From contig NZ_MRDL01000001.1 in NCBI RefSeq assembly GCF_002008365.1, forward strand, positions 288,907-352,906: a stretch of 64,000 nt of DNA. The letters run 5' to 3'. The DNA is from Rhizobium leguminosarum bv. viciae USDA 2370. Lineage in GTDB: Bacteria > Pseudomonadota > Alphaproteobacteria > Rhizobiales > Rhizobiaceae. A program made the position numbers and the translations under genes. The notes under the pieces were generated by a model, which was given only the letters and a program-made list of their open reading frames with translations, ran no database searches and was not told the origin of the DNA. This document shows positions 1 to 7,973 of the stretch, piece by piece (position 1 is the stretch's first letter; each line of letters opens with the position of its first letter).

Positions 1-209
1 ATCGAATTCCAGCGGAACGTCCTGCCGCCGCCGCGCAGCGGCGACCAGTCCTGGTCGAAGGCCGGATTTGCGACCTTCAGGACCTGGCCTTCATCGGCCA
101 TAACGATGCGGGCATTCATCCCGAATACGGTGAGGCCGACGCCGGCTGCAAGGCCGAGCTTCAGCGCGTTGCGACGTGATATATTGGTTTTATCCGATTG
201 ATCAGACAT
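1..209 (-). CDS. ABC transporter substrate-binding protein, N-terminal part (peptide/SBP_5 type)
   Basis: Only the first 69 residues are present; the gene runs off the left edge. The start ATG at 209 has a strong Shine-Dalgarno sequence (GGGAGGAATGCC). The N-terminus holds a twin-arginine-like signal (SRRNALKLGLAAG) followed by a hydrophobic stretch and a plausible cleavage after MADEG. After the signal, the run SPLRGGG and a TFRWNS-like segment resemble family 5 (oligopeptide/nickel type) extracellular solute-binding proteins. It is divergent from the aldolase operon starting at 536 and may supply its substrate. The substrate is unknown. Confidence 0.7.
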   Translation of the reverse strand, partial: MSDQSDKTNISRRNALKLGLAAGVGLTVFGMNARIVMADEGQVLKVANPAFDQDWSPLRGGGRTFRWNS

Positions 210-358
210 GGCATTCCTCCCAGAGTGAATTCGGCAGCGCTCTCCCTGCACCTGCCAGGCGCAGCACAATCCGTTCCGTATCGTTCTCTCGTTATTGTAA
301 ATATGTCAACAAAAAATCGCAATTTCGATCCGAACAAAATTTTCCTCTAAAAATATAT

Positions 359-381
359 AAGTTATAACAGATAGATAACTT
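359..381. promoter_or_regulatory. Inverted repeat in the divergent promoter region, candidate operator
   Basis: The 326-base gap between the binding protein (start 209) and the aldolase gene (start 536) is AT-rich in its middle and has no gene. It holds a perfect 7-base inverted repeat, AAGTTAT and ATAACTT, separated by 9 bases. A TTGACA hexamer follows at 412-417, but no convincing -10 box is spaced from it. Position and symmetry fit an operator controlling one or both divergent units. No regulator gene adjoins it in the window. Confidence 0.35.
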
Positions 382-535
382 TTCGAAGCTGCATCACAGC
401 AGTTTGTCTTCTTGACAAAAGCGCGGCGATGGAAAAGTTCTTTGCACTCCATCGCGACAGACGAATGACAATTGGAATGCGCAGCCGGCCGGTTCGAACA
501 CGGATCCCCAGACAGGACGCGCCGAGGAGGGCGAA

Positions 536-1441
536 ATGAGCCATCACAGGATTACAGGCGTTTTCAGCGCCTCCGCAACGCCACTGACGGCGGACAACAG
601 GCCGGATTTCGCACTATTCACCGATCATTGCCGGCAGTTGCTGGCCGAGGGATGCCACGGCGTGGCGCTGCTCGGAACCACGGGCGAGGCCAATTCCTTC
701 TCCGGAGCCGAGCGCCGCGCCATTCTGGAAGCAGCACTTGAGGCCGGCATTCCTGCTGACAGGCTTCTGCCAGGCACGGGCGTCGTCGCCATTCCCGAGA
801 CCGTGGAACTGACCCGGCACGCGCTGTCGCTTGGCGTCACCAAGGTGGTGATGCTGCCGCCCTTCTACTACAAGGGCGTCTCTGACGACGGTCTCTTCGC
901 CGCCTATTCGCAGGTGCTGGAAAAGGTGGCCGACACGCGGCTCCAGGTCATCCTCTATCATATTCCGCAGGTCTCAGGCGTGCCGCTGTCCATTCCGCTG
1001 ATCGGACGGCTGATTGCGGCGTTCCCGGAAACGGTCGTCGGCGTCAAGGAATCTGCCGGCGATTTCAACAACATGCAGGCGATCATCGCCGCCTATCCCG
1101 GTTTTTCGGTGCTGGCGGGCGCCGACCCGCTGTTGCTGCCGCTGCTGAAAGCGGGCGGCGCCGGCTGCATCACCGCAACCTCCAATCTCGTGGCGAATTC
1201 GTTGCGCACCGTCTACGACCACGTCCATGACGAGGCGCGCGCCGCCGACGTCGAGGCGGCACAGGCCCGCATCAATGCCTATCGCACGCTTTCCAATTCC
1301 TACGTCCAGATCCCGACCATCAAGGCGATGGTGGGGCTGAAGACCGGCAATCCCGTGTGGAAGCGCACGCGCGCGCCGCTGATGCCGCTCGGCGATGCCG
1401 ACTATGCCGCACTCGCCGAAAGCTATGCCAAGCTGCCTTGA
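536..1441 (+). CDS. Dihydrodipicolinate synthase / N-acetylneuraminate lyase family protein
   Basis: A 301-residue class I aldolase of the DapA/NanA superfamily, the usual length. Motifs seen: LLGTTGEANS near residue 44 (carboxylate-binding GTTGE), VILYHIP near residue 141 (catalytic Tyr) and VVGVKESAG near residue 167 (Schiff-base Lys). The ATG at 536 follows the purine-rich run GAGGAGGGCGAA. It is first in a plus-strand run with a sialidase-like protein 13 bases downstream, an iron-dependent dehydrogenase and a PdxA homologue. That context argues for sugar-acid catabolism (aldol cleavage of a 2-keto-3-deoxy acid or similar) and not lysine biosynthesis. The exact substrate cannot be read from the sequence. 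Confidence 0.85.
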   Translation: MSHHRITGVFSASATPLTADNRPDFALFTDHCRQLLAEGCHGVALLGTTGEANSFSGAERRAILEAALEAGIPADRLLPGTGVVAIPETVELTRHALSLGVTKVVMLPPFYYKGVSDDGLFAAYSQVLEKVADTRLQVILYHIPQVSGVPLSIPLIGRLIAAFPETVVGVKESAGDFNNMQAIIAAYPGFSVLAGADPLLLPLLKAGGAGCITATSNLVANSLRTVYDHVHDEARAADVEAAQARINAYRTLSNSYVQIPTIKAMVGLKTGNPVWKRTRAPLMPLGDADYAALAESYAKLP

Positions 1442-1454
1442 GGAGATCTCCGCC

Positions 1455-2639
1455 ATGAGTTTCACCGGCCTGCCTCCGGAAGCCGTTCCGGCCTTGATGA
1501 CCGGGGCCATCACCCCGCACCCCATTGTCGAGGGTCGCGCGGAGGCCTATCTGCCCTCCCCCTGCATCCAGAACCATGCCGCAAATCTCGCCTTTCTGCC
1601 CGACGGCACGCTGACCTGCGTGTGGTTCGGCGGCACGATGGAGGGCATGGGCGACATTTCGATTTACATGTCGCGGCTGACACTTGGCTCCGAGCGCTGG
1701 TCGGAACCTGAAAAGTTGAGCGACGACCCTGAGAAATCCGAGCAGAACCCGTTGATTTTCAACGCTCCGGACGGAAAAGTATGGCTGCTCTATACCTCGC
1801 AGACTTCCGGAAATCAGGACGGTTCTGTTGTCAAATGCCGGATTTCAAGCGATGGCGGCCAGACCTTCGGCCCGGTCCAAATCCTCTGCGACAGCCCTGG
1901 CACCTTCGTTCGCCAGCAGATCGTCGTGAACGGTCGGGGCGACTGGCTGCTTCCGGTCTTCCGCTGCGTCGGCCTGAACGGCCAGCGCTGGAGCGGCGAT
2001 GCCGATACGGCAGCCGTGCTGATGTCGCGTGATAGCGGCGCGAGCTGGCGGATGCGGGATATTCCGGACAGTCTCGGCGCCGTGCACATGAACATCCTGC
2101 CGCTTGGCGGCGACGAGATGATCGCCTTCTACCGCAATCGTTTCGCCGAAAACATCCTGTCCAGCCGATCATCCGACGGCGGCGAGACCTGGAGCGCACC
2201 CGAGGCCGCTGACCTGCCGAACAACAACTCCTCGATCCAGGCCGAAATCCTGAATGACGGAGCAATCGCAATGGTTTACAACCATTCGAATGCCGCCATG
2301 TCGGATGCGCGGCGCCAGTCCCTCTATGACGAAATCGAGGGCGGCGAAGCTGAAGAGACCGCTGTTGTTGCGGGCAACCGACGCAAGGCCGTCTGGGGTG
2401 TTCCGCGTGCGCCGCTGAGCCTTGCGATATCAAGGGATGGCGGCAAGAGCTTTCCGCATCGCGTGGATCTCGATACCGGCGACGGTCTCTGCCTGAGCAA
2501 CAATTCGAAGGATTCGCTGAACCGCGAATTCTCCTATCCCTCGATTGTCCAGGGCGGCGACGGCACAGTTCATATCGCCTACACCTATTACCGGCGCGCC
2601 ATCAAATATATCAGCCTCGCTCCGCAATTCCTGCCGTAA
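1455..2639 (+). CDS. Sialidase-family (BNR repeat) protein
   Basis: A 394-residue beta-propeller protein of the BNR_2 / exo-alpha-sialidase family. Asp-box repeats are visible: SSDGGQTF, SRDSGASW, SSDGGETW and SRDGGKSF, spaced as in six-bladed propellers. The N-terminal part has the family-type segment LAFLPDGTLTCVWFGGTMEG. No signal peptide is seen, so it probably acts in the cytoplasm. The start at 1455 was chosen because GAGGAGAT lies just upstream; the longer open frame from 1395 would overlap the aldolase gene. It lies 13 bases behind the DapA-like gene, so they are almost certainly cotranscribed. True sialidase activity is not established; many family members act on other glycans or sugar acids. 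Confidence 0.85.
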   Translation: MSFTGLPPEAVPALMTGAITPHPIVEGRAEAYLPSPCIQNHAANLAFLPDGTLTCVWFGGTMEGMGDISIYMSRLTLGSERWSEPEKLSDDPEKSEQNPLIFNAPDGKVWLLYTSQTSGNQDGSVVKCRISSDGGQTFGPVQILCDSPGTFVRQQIVVNGRGDWLLPVFRCVGLNGQRWSGDADTAAVLMSRDSGASWRMRDIPDSLGAVHMNILPLGGDEMIAFYRNRFAENILSSRSSDGGETWSAPEAADLPNNNSSIQAEILNDGAIAMVYNHSNAAMSDARRQSLYDEIEGGEAEETAVVAGNRRKAVWGVPRAPLSLAISRDGGKSFPHRVDLDTGDGLCLSNNSKDSLNREFSYPSIVQGGDGTVHIAYTYYRRAIKYISLAPQFLP

Positions 2640-2997
2640 GCACAGCGGTAGCCGGGAAATTGTAAACCTGCGTCCGATCGCTTGCGAAAAGATGCAAGAT
2701 GCCAACGGCTGTGGGTTTACTGGCGGCAGAAATTGACAACAGGATCGGATTATTCGCCGCCGTGGCAAAGATGATGACCAGCTGTGCCTGAAATGCTGTT
2801 TTCAGCAATGCAGTTCTTATAACACATTGATATTTTTATCGATAGTTGCACGGCTACGCTAGCCTGAAGCGCGACAGATTGCGCATCGAAAGATAAAAAA
2901 TTCCGCCTTTTGGAATGCTGGCTTGACATTGATCTTACAACTTTACATTAAAGAGGGCGAGGATATTGCCGCAAGATCTTGCAGGGAGGACTGGTTC
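2640..2997. promoter_or_regulatory. Intergenic region with candidate promoter for the alcohol dehydrogenase gene
   Basis: These 358 bases have no supported gene. The distal half (2815-2960) is AT-rich and contains TATCGATA near 2848 and a TTGACA hexamer at 2923-2928. TACATT at 2944-2949 (15-base spacing) or CATTAA at 2946-2951 (17-base spacing) could serve as -10. A separate promoter would mean that the dehydrogenase/PdxA pair can be transcribed apart from the two genes before it. This is inference from position and a partial consensus only. Confidence 0.3.
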
Positions 2998-4131
2998 ATG
3001 GCCAGCTTGGATTCGCCAATCACGATAGTTCGGCCGCATCTGATCGAATTCGGCGTCGGCACGGCGGGAAAGCTCGGCAAATGGGCTGATGAAAAGGGCT
3101 ATCGGCGCACGATCGTCATCTCCGATGCCTTCAACGCTTCGCGCATCGACGTGCTGGAGCTGAAGGGCGAGGTTACAGTCTTTGCCGACGTGACGCCCGA
3201 ACCGGATACAGCCAATCTCGAAAAAGTCCTGGCGGCGGCAAACGCCGCCGATGCCGAGCTGATCGTCGGCTTCGGCGGTGGCAGCGCCATGGATCTGGCA
3301 AAACTTGCGGCAGTGCTTGCCGGCTCCACCCAGACGCTGCACGAGGTCGTCGGTCCGAACAAGGTGCATGGGCCGCGCAAGGTAGCGCTTGCCCAGGTGC
3401 CAACGACATCGGGCACCGGCAGCGAGGCCGGCATTCGCGCGCTCGTCACCGACCCCGCGACGATGGCAAAGCTTGCGGTGGAAAGCCTGCATATGTTGGC
3501 CGACATCGCCGTCATCGATCCGGCCCTGACCTTCAGCGTCCCTGCCCGCACGACGGCGGCAACCGGCGTCGATGCCATGGCCCATTGCGTCGAGGCCTTC
3601 ACCAACCGCAAGGCCCATCCGATGGTCGACATCTATGCGATCGAGGGAACGCGCCTCGTCGGCAAATATCTCGCCCGCGCCGTCAAGGACGGCAACGATG
3701 CCGAGGCGCGTGCCGGCCTCTCGCTCGCCTCGCTCTACGGCGGTTTCTGCCTCGGCCCGGTCAACACCGCCGGCGGCCATGCGCTTGCCTATCCCCTCGG
3801 CACGCGCTGGCATGTGGCCCATGGCGCGGCCAATGCGCTGATTTTTCCGCATGTTCTCGCCTTCAATACACCGTCCGCGCCTGAGAAAACCAAGGCGGTG
3901 ATGGAAGCGCTTGGGCGTGAAACCTCCGAGAACATCACCTCCGTCTTCGATGCGGCTTACGCCTTCTGCGCCGAACTCGGCATCGAGATGAAGCTTTCCG
4001 GCCTCGGCGTGCCGGAAACCGATCTCGACGCCATGGCCGACGACGCCTTTGCCATTCGCCGTCTGCTCGATAACAATCCGCGAGATCTGTCTCGCGCCGA
4101 CATTCGCGCGATTTACGCGGCTGCCTTTTAA
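2998..4131 (+). CDS. Iron-containing alcohol dehydrogenase
   Basis: A 377-residue group III (Fe-dependent) alcohol dehydrogenase. The NAD-binding signature GFGGGSAMDLAK is near residue 97. Metal ligands are suggested by GVDAMAHCVEA (Asp and His), GGHALAYPLG and HGAANALIFPHV (His residues), the family's usual pattern. The ATG at 2998 follows GGGAGGACTGGTTC, a better start than the upstream TTG at 2923. PdxA2-like dehydrogenase follows after 31 bases. The two probably catalyse successive NAD(P)-dependent oxidations or reductions of a hydroxylated sugar-derived acid. Some family members are maleylacetate or hydroxy-acid reductases, so the substrate is open. Confidence 0.87.
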   Translation: MASLDSPITIVRPHLIEFGVGTAGKLGKWADEKGYRRTIVISDAFNASRIDVLELKGEVTVFADVTPEPDTANLEKVLAAANAADAELIVGFGGGSAMDLAKLAAVLAGSTQTLHEVVGPNKVHGPRKVALAQVPTTSGTGSEAGIRALVTDPATMAKLAVESLHMLADIAVIDPALTFSVPARTTAATGVDAMAHCVEAFTNRKAHPMVDIYAIEGTRLVGKYLARAVKDGNDAEARAGLSLASLYGGFCLGPVNTAGGHALAYPLGTRWHVAHGAANALIFPHVLAFNTPSAPEKTKAVMEALGRETSENITSVFDAAYAFCAELGIEMKLSGLGVPETDLDAMADDAFAIRRLLDNNPRDLSRADIRAIYAAAF

Positions 4132-4162
4132 GCGGTAAGGTTTTTTAGAAGGAACTCGATCG

Positions 4163-5149
4163 ATGGACAGGAATGCGAAAGTCGCCGTGACGCTCGGCGA
4201 TCCGGCCGGCGTCGGCCCCGAGGTGATCGTCAAGGCCTTGGCAGCCCTTCCGAGGGAAGAGCGCCGCGATTTCGTGATCGTCGGCAATGTCGAAGCGCTG
4301 GAGCGCGCCGACCGCGTCACCGGCGCCGGGCTGCGTTTTGGGCCCGCCGATGCACCCAGTGACGACAGGATCGCCGTCGACGAGGTCGCGCTCGGCGCGG
4401 CCCTACCCGAGATCGGCAAGGTCAGCCCCGTCGCCGGCGATGCCTCGGTGCGCTATATCACCCGCGCCGTCGATCTCGCCATGTCGGGGCAAGCGGATGT
4501 CATCGTCACCGCGCCGATCAACAAGGAGGCGATGAACCTTGCCGGCCATCACCATGACGGCCACACCGGGCTTCTCGCGCATCTCACCGGCTCGAAGAGC
4601 TCCTTCATGCTGCTTGCCTCCGAGCGGCTGAACACCATCCACGTCTCCACCCATATCTCGCTGAAGGGTGCGATCGAGCGCGCCAAGACCGAACGGGTGC
4701 TCGCCACCATCGAAGCCGGCCACAAGCACTTCCTGCGGCTCGGTCGCAAGGCGCGCATCGCCGTCGCCGGCCTCAATCCGCATTGCGGCGAAAACGGCCT
4801 GTTCGGCACCGAAGACATGGAATTCCTGGCGCCCGCCGTTGAGCAGGCGCAGGCAAAAGGCATCGACGTCGTCGGGCCGATCTCGGCCGATACGGTGTTC
4901 GCCCGCGCCTATAACGGCGCCTTCGATCTTGTCATCGCCCAGTATCACGACCAGGGCCATATCCCGATCAAGCTCGTCGCCTTCGACACCGCGGTCAACG
5001 TCTCGCTCGGCCTGCCGATCGACCGCGTCTCGGTCGACCACGGCACCGCCTTCGACATTGCCGGCACCGGCAAGGCCAACCACGTCAACATGCTCTCGGC
5101 CATCGCCTATGCCAGGCTGATGGCCCGCTCGCCGCGGCGGGAGGTGTGA
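4163..5149 (+). CDS. PdxA family 4-phospho-hydroxyacid dehydrogenase (PdxA2-like)
   Basis: A 328-residue member of the 4-hydroxythreonine-4-phosphate dehydrogenase family. Seen: [15 protein letters not shown] at the N-terminus, [20 protein letters not shown] (metal-binding His region), and [11 protein letters not shown] near residue 258. A GAAGGAACTC Shine-Dalgarno sequence precedes the ATG at 4163. PdxA itself serves pyridoxal phosphate synthesis, but paralogues in sugar-acid operons (PdxA2) oxidise 4-phospho-D-threonate or 4-phospho-D-erythronate. The catabolic neighbours here favour the PdxA2 role, although no DUF1537 kinase partner is visible in the window. It converges on the RES toxin gene, leaving a 13-base gap. 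Confidence 0.82.
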   Translation: MDRNAKVAVTLGDPAGVGPEVIVKALAALPREERRDFVIVGNVEALERADRVTGAGLRFGPADAPSDDRIAVDEVALGAALPEIGKVSPVAGDASVRYITRAVDLAMSGQADVIVTAPINKEAMNLAGHHHDGHTGLLAHLTGSKSSFMLLASERLNTIHVSTHISLKGAIERAKTERVLATIEAGHKHFLRLGRKARIAVAGLNPHCGENGLFGTEDMEFLAPAVEQAQAKGIDVVGPISADTVFARAYNGAFDLVIAQYHDQGHIPIKLVAFDTAVNVSLGLPIDRVSVDHGTAFDIAGTGKANHVNMLSAIAYARLMARSPRREV

Positions 5150-5162
5150 ACCACCAACCCCA

Positions 5163-5645
5163 TCAAATGCCGAACAAGCGACGATCCCAGAAGACGGGTT
5201 GGTGGAGGCTCGCGGTGATCGAGGGGAATTCCGGGTGGGCCGGGTTGATCAATATGTTGCGGTCGACGCGGGCGACGACGCTTGGCACCAGCAGGATGAC
5301 GCTGCGTTTTTCCTGGTACCAGCGTTCGCCGAAAGCCTTGCTGACGTTTGCCGGCATGCTGTCCCAGCCGGGCAGCGCGGGCTCGGAGAAGACCTCGTAG
5401 CTTAGCCCACGCGGCAGGGTGATCGTGACATAGTGCTGGTTGGGCGGCAGCCGCCCGCTGCCATGGACGAGCTTTTCCAGCAGCGCGGTCGAATAGTGTT
5501 CGCTCGTGTAGATGATCGGGCTGCCCGAAGTGTTCCACCGCCCCGGCGCGATGGTCGAGCCGGTGGCGTCGAAGATCGGATAGGTTCCACTGGGATCTCC
5601 GATGCGGACGGATGTCAGCGTGCGGTCGAGATGCTGTGCGTTCAC
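5163..5645 (-). CDS. RES-domain toxin of a type II toxin-antitoxin pair
   Basis: A 160-residue RES-family protein. Conserved features: GRWNTSGSPIIYTSEHYSTA (Arg and Tyr of the active site), LEKL with the conserved Glu, and a C-terminal SVILLVPSVV segment followed by NILINPAHPEF. Characterised RES toxins degrade NAD+, as in the MbcT and ParT families. The gene's ATG (5645) overlaps the antitoxin stop by four bases (ATGA), so translation is likely coupled. Length and domain look complete, so the module is probably functional. Antitoxin-first order is usual for the family. Confidence 0.88.
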   Translation of the reverse strand: MNAQHLDRTLTSVRIGDPSGTYPIFDATGSTIAPGRWNTSGSPIIYTSEHYSTALLEKLVHGSGRLPPNQHYVTITLPRGLSYEVFSEPALPGWDSMPANVSKAFGERWYQEKRSVILLVPSVVARVDRNILINPAHPEFPSITASLHQPVFWDRRLFGI

Positions 5646-6073
5646 GCAGCACTGCCGTATTTCAGGCTTCCGAGGATATCGAGCACGAGTTCGCCGCCGA
5701 TCTCGCTCTGGATGACCACGTCGATCGGCCGCCTGTCCTCCAGCATCGCATGCGGACGAAACAGGAAATCACGTGCCTCGGTCTCGGTCTGCCAGACATC
5801 GAGCGCCGATCCCCAGACGCGCGCCAGACGCGCGAGCTTTATGCCCTCGTCGGAAGAGAGCCGATGCTTGGACTTGCGCCGCTCATAGGTGGCCTTTGGA
5901 ACGAGCCGGTATTTGAACTGGGTATCATCAGGCGCCAGGAGCAGCGCCATGCGATCAAGCGCCTTGACCGGCAAACCTTCCTCGATGCTTGAGAGCAGGC
6001 CGAAGGCCGAACGCGACGCCGGCTCCCTGGCGGGCAATCCGAGAACATCGGCGATAACTGCAAATCCCATCAT
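5642..6073 (-). CDS. Xre/MbcA/ParS-type antitoxin
   Basis: About 143 residues, with an N-terminal helix-turn-helix-like half and a C-terminal DUF2384 (toxin-binding) half ending in GGELVLDILGSLKYGSAA. Family members bind and block the RES active site and repress their own promoter. Three starts are possible: GTG 6091, ATG 6079 and ATG 6073. The last was chosen because AAAAGGA sits at a normal distance from it. The inverted repeats at 6088-6121 lie immediately upstream and overlap the region around the first possible starts, as expected for an autoregulated antitoxin. Confidence 0.85.
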   Translation of the reverse strand: MMGFAVIADVLGLPAREPASRSAFGLLSSIEEGLPVKALDRMALLLAPDDTQFKYRLVPKATYERRKSKHRLSSDEGIKLARLARVWGSALDVWQTETEARDFLFRPHAMLEDRRPIDVVIQSEIGGELVLDILGSLKYGSAA

Positions 6074-6087
6074 GGTCATGGTCCTTT

Positions 6088-6121
6088 TCACTTGATGTTA
6101 TATTTAGTCTCAAGTGAGACT
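6088..6121 (-). promoter_or_regulatory. Nested inverted repeats, candidate autoregulatory operator of the RES/Xre module
   Basis: Two overlapping symmetries lie just upstream of the antitoxin start. AGTCTCA-AG-TGAGACT at 6106-6121 is a perfect 7-base inverted repeat. TCACTTGA at 6088-6095 pairs with TCAAGTGA at 6110-6117, the latter inside the first palindrome. Repeated half-sites next to an antitoxin gene are the usual arrangement for cooperative repression by the toxin-antitoxin complex. That binding is inferred. Confidence 0.55.
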
Positions 6122-6226
6122 ATGATCAATAGCGCCGATCCGGCTTATCTCCGATAGCAGCGGATTGCCCTGCGCGCCGGAGACCTCTATATTTTCCGAA
6201 GGCACGAACAACGAAGGAGGTTGCCT

Positions 6227-7089
6227 ATGTCACCGCGGGACGCCTGATCCAGCAATATCAAGACTTCTGCCTTTCCAAGGGCATTGATTTCATACGCATC
6301 GAATCCGTACGGCCGCATGACGATACCACGCTCTTCTGCAGCGCTGGAATGCAGCAGTACAAGCCCCTCTTCTCCGATCCCTCCCATAGTGGAACCGTCG
6401 CAAACAGCCAGGCCTGCCTGCGCATGGGCGACCTCGACGAGATCGGCGACGGAACTCATCTTCTCCATTTCACCATGCTCGGCCTTTTCTCGTTCAGGGA
6501 AATGACCGTCGGCAGCGCCATCGATTTCTGGCTCGAGTTTCTGGGAACGCTCGGGCTCGTGCCGGATCATGTGACGATCCATCCGGATCGTCTGGTGGAA
6601 TGGACGCCGCTCTATGGCGGGCGTGTGCCCATCGTGCCGGATCCGGAATGCATGTGGAGCGATGGCAGCATCGGCGGATACTGCACCGAGTTCTATAAGG
6701 ACGGCGTCGAGATCGGAAACATCGTCAATCCGCTTGGAAGCTGCATCGACGTCGGCTTCGGCCTCGAGCGTCTCGACATGATCGTCAACGGCACGCCGCA
6801 AGACGATGCGCTCGGAACGCTGTGCGAGACGGTCATGACAATCGTGGAAAGCGGCTACCGGCCGGGCAACAAGGAGCAGGGATACGTCTTGCGAAAACTG
6901 CTCCGTCGCATCCACAAGATGGGCGGCACGCTCGATCATCCTTTCTTCACAGAAGAGGTCGAGCGCCAGAAGCGGCTGCGCGCCAAATATCTGCGTCTGC
7001 GTGACCGGCATCCAGAGATGAGTCCCGACTGGTGGTTCGACACCCACGGCATCGATCTCTCCGACATCCGGGAGACCGCGGACGAGTAG
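6227..7089 (+). pseudogene. Alanyl-tRNA synthetase-like catalytic domain protein, frameshifted near the start
   Basis: From about 6229 to 7089 one frame encodes a stand-alone homologue of the AlaRS aminoacylation domain: HDDTTLFCSAGMQQYKPLF (cf. the AlaRS DDPTLLFTNAGMNQFK region), FTMLGLFSFRE and CIDVGFGLERLD (class II motif 3). The anticodon-side, editing and C-Ala domains are absent; the protein ends about 60 residues after the catalytic core. The only good start, ATG 6227 with a near-perfect Shine-Dalgarno sequence (GAAGGAGG), reads MSPRDA and then TGA. Adding one C after GACGCC would join it in frame as MSPRDALIQQYQDF. So it is a one-base deletion in a C run, a sequencing error, or a recoded gene; the intact remainder argues that the event is recent. 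The first ATG inside the intact frame is at 6349. Confidence 0.75.
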
Positions 7090-7097
7090 CAAGGCGC

Positions 7098-7129
7098 AAG
7101 GCCTCCCGCAGAGAACAGCGGGAGGCCTT
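7098..7129. terminator. Strong stem-loop between convergent genes
   Basis: A perfect 12-base stem, AAGGCCTCCCGC and GCGGGAGGCCTT, with an 8-base loop lies just after the AlaRS-like stop. It faces the end of the convergent ABC permease gene (7203). No long T run follows, so it is a probable bidirectional transcript end and not a classical terminator. Confidence 0.6.
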
Positions 7130-7202
7130 GCCATATCCTGGAAAGCGTCAGCGTTTCGGCCGCCTCCAGTTTGCCCAGGCCGCGTTCGTTCGCGCCGAGG
7201 TT

Positions 7203-7973
7203 TCAGCCTTGCCCCTGATGCAGCCGACGGAAAATCCGCTCGATCTGGGTGACAGCGGCAAAAAAGACGATGCCCGAGAAAGAGGCGAGCACGACGGCGG
7301 CAAAAAGCCTTTCCGCCTGATAGTTGAATGTCGACTGGATGATGACGGCACCCAGCCCCTGGTTCGAACCGATCCACTCCCCGACAATCGCGCCGATCAC
7401 ACAGGTGGTTGCCGAAATGCGCAGCGACGCAAAGAGTAAGGGGGCAGACCGTGGGGCGCGCAAGCGCCAGAAGGTCTCCCACCCGCTCGCCGAAAGCACG
7501 TGCATCAGGTCAAGCTCGCTCGCAGTCGCCAGATTGAGGCCCCGGGCGGTATTCACCAGGGTTGGGAAGAAGCAGATGAGAGCGGCGATGATGACCTTTG
7601 GCAGCATGCCGAGGCCGAAGATCAGGATGATGATCGGTGCGAGCGCCAGCACCGGGATGGTGTTGAAGAGCAGGACAACGGGAAAATAGGCGGCCTGGAA
7701 CCGCGGATTATAGACAAAGGCAACCGCCAGGATCACGGCGAGACTATTGCCCAGGAGGAAGCCGAGGCCCGCCTCGCCCCATGTCGGGATCGCATTCGAC
7801 AAAAGGAAGCGCCATTCGATGCCAAGCGTGCGCAGGATCGCCAGCGGCGTTGGAACGATATAACCGGGAATACCGAGCGCCGGCACCAGCCATTGCCAGG
7901 CAAGTACCAGCGAAAGGGCGCCGATAACAGGAAGGCCGATCGCCTCGGTGAATGACAACGGACGGTGCCTCAT
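7203..7973 (-). CDS. NitT/TauT-family ABC transporter permease
   Basis: A 256-residue inner-membrane permease of the SsuC/TauC type with about six membrane segments. The EAA-like loop lies around ASGWETFWRLRAPRSAPLLFASLRIS. TTCVIGAIVGEW follows, typical of the family. Its ATG overlaps the stop of the ATPase gene by four bases. It is the last gene of a three-gene operon (binding protein, ATPase, permease). Related systems carry alkanesulfonates, taurine, nitrate or thiamine precursors; the substrate here is unknown. Confidence 0.88.
   Translation of the reverse strand: MRHRPLSFTEAIGLPVIGALSLVLAWQWLVPALGIPGYIVPTPLAILRTLGIEWRFLLSNAIPTWGEAGLGFLLGNSLAVILAVAFVYNPRFQAAYFPVVLLFNTIPVLALAPIIILIFGLGMLPKVIIAALICFFPTLVNTARGLNLATASELDLMHVLSASGWETFWRLRAPRSAPLLFASLRISATTCVIGAIVGEWIGSNQGLGAVIIQSTFNYQAERLFAAVVLASFSGIVFFAAVTQIERIFRRLHQGQG

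Noticed and set aside
2935..4419. 494-codon minus-strand frame opposite the Fe-dehydrogenase
   Set aside because: Arg/Gly/Ala-rich shadow of two well-supported plus-strand genes in GC-rich DNA.
6187..7482. 431-codon open frame on the minus strand
   Set aside because: It overlaps the AlaRS-like frame and the permease end, has Arg/His/Cys-rich composition typical of a shadow frame, and matches no family.
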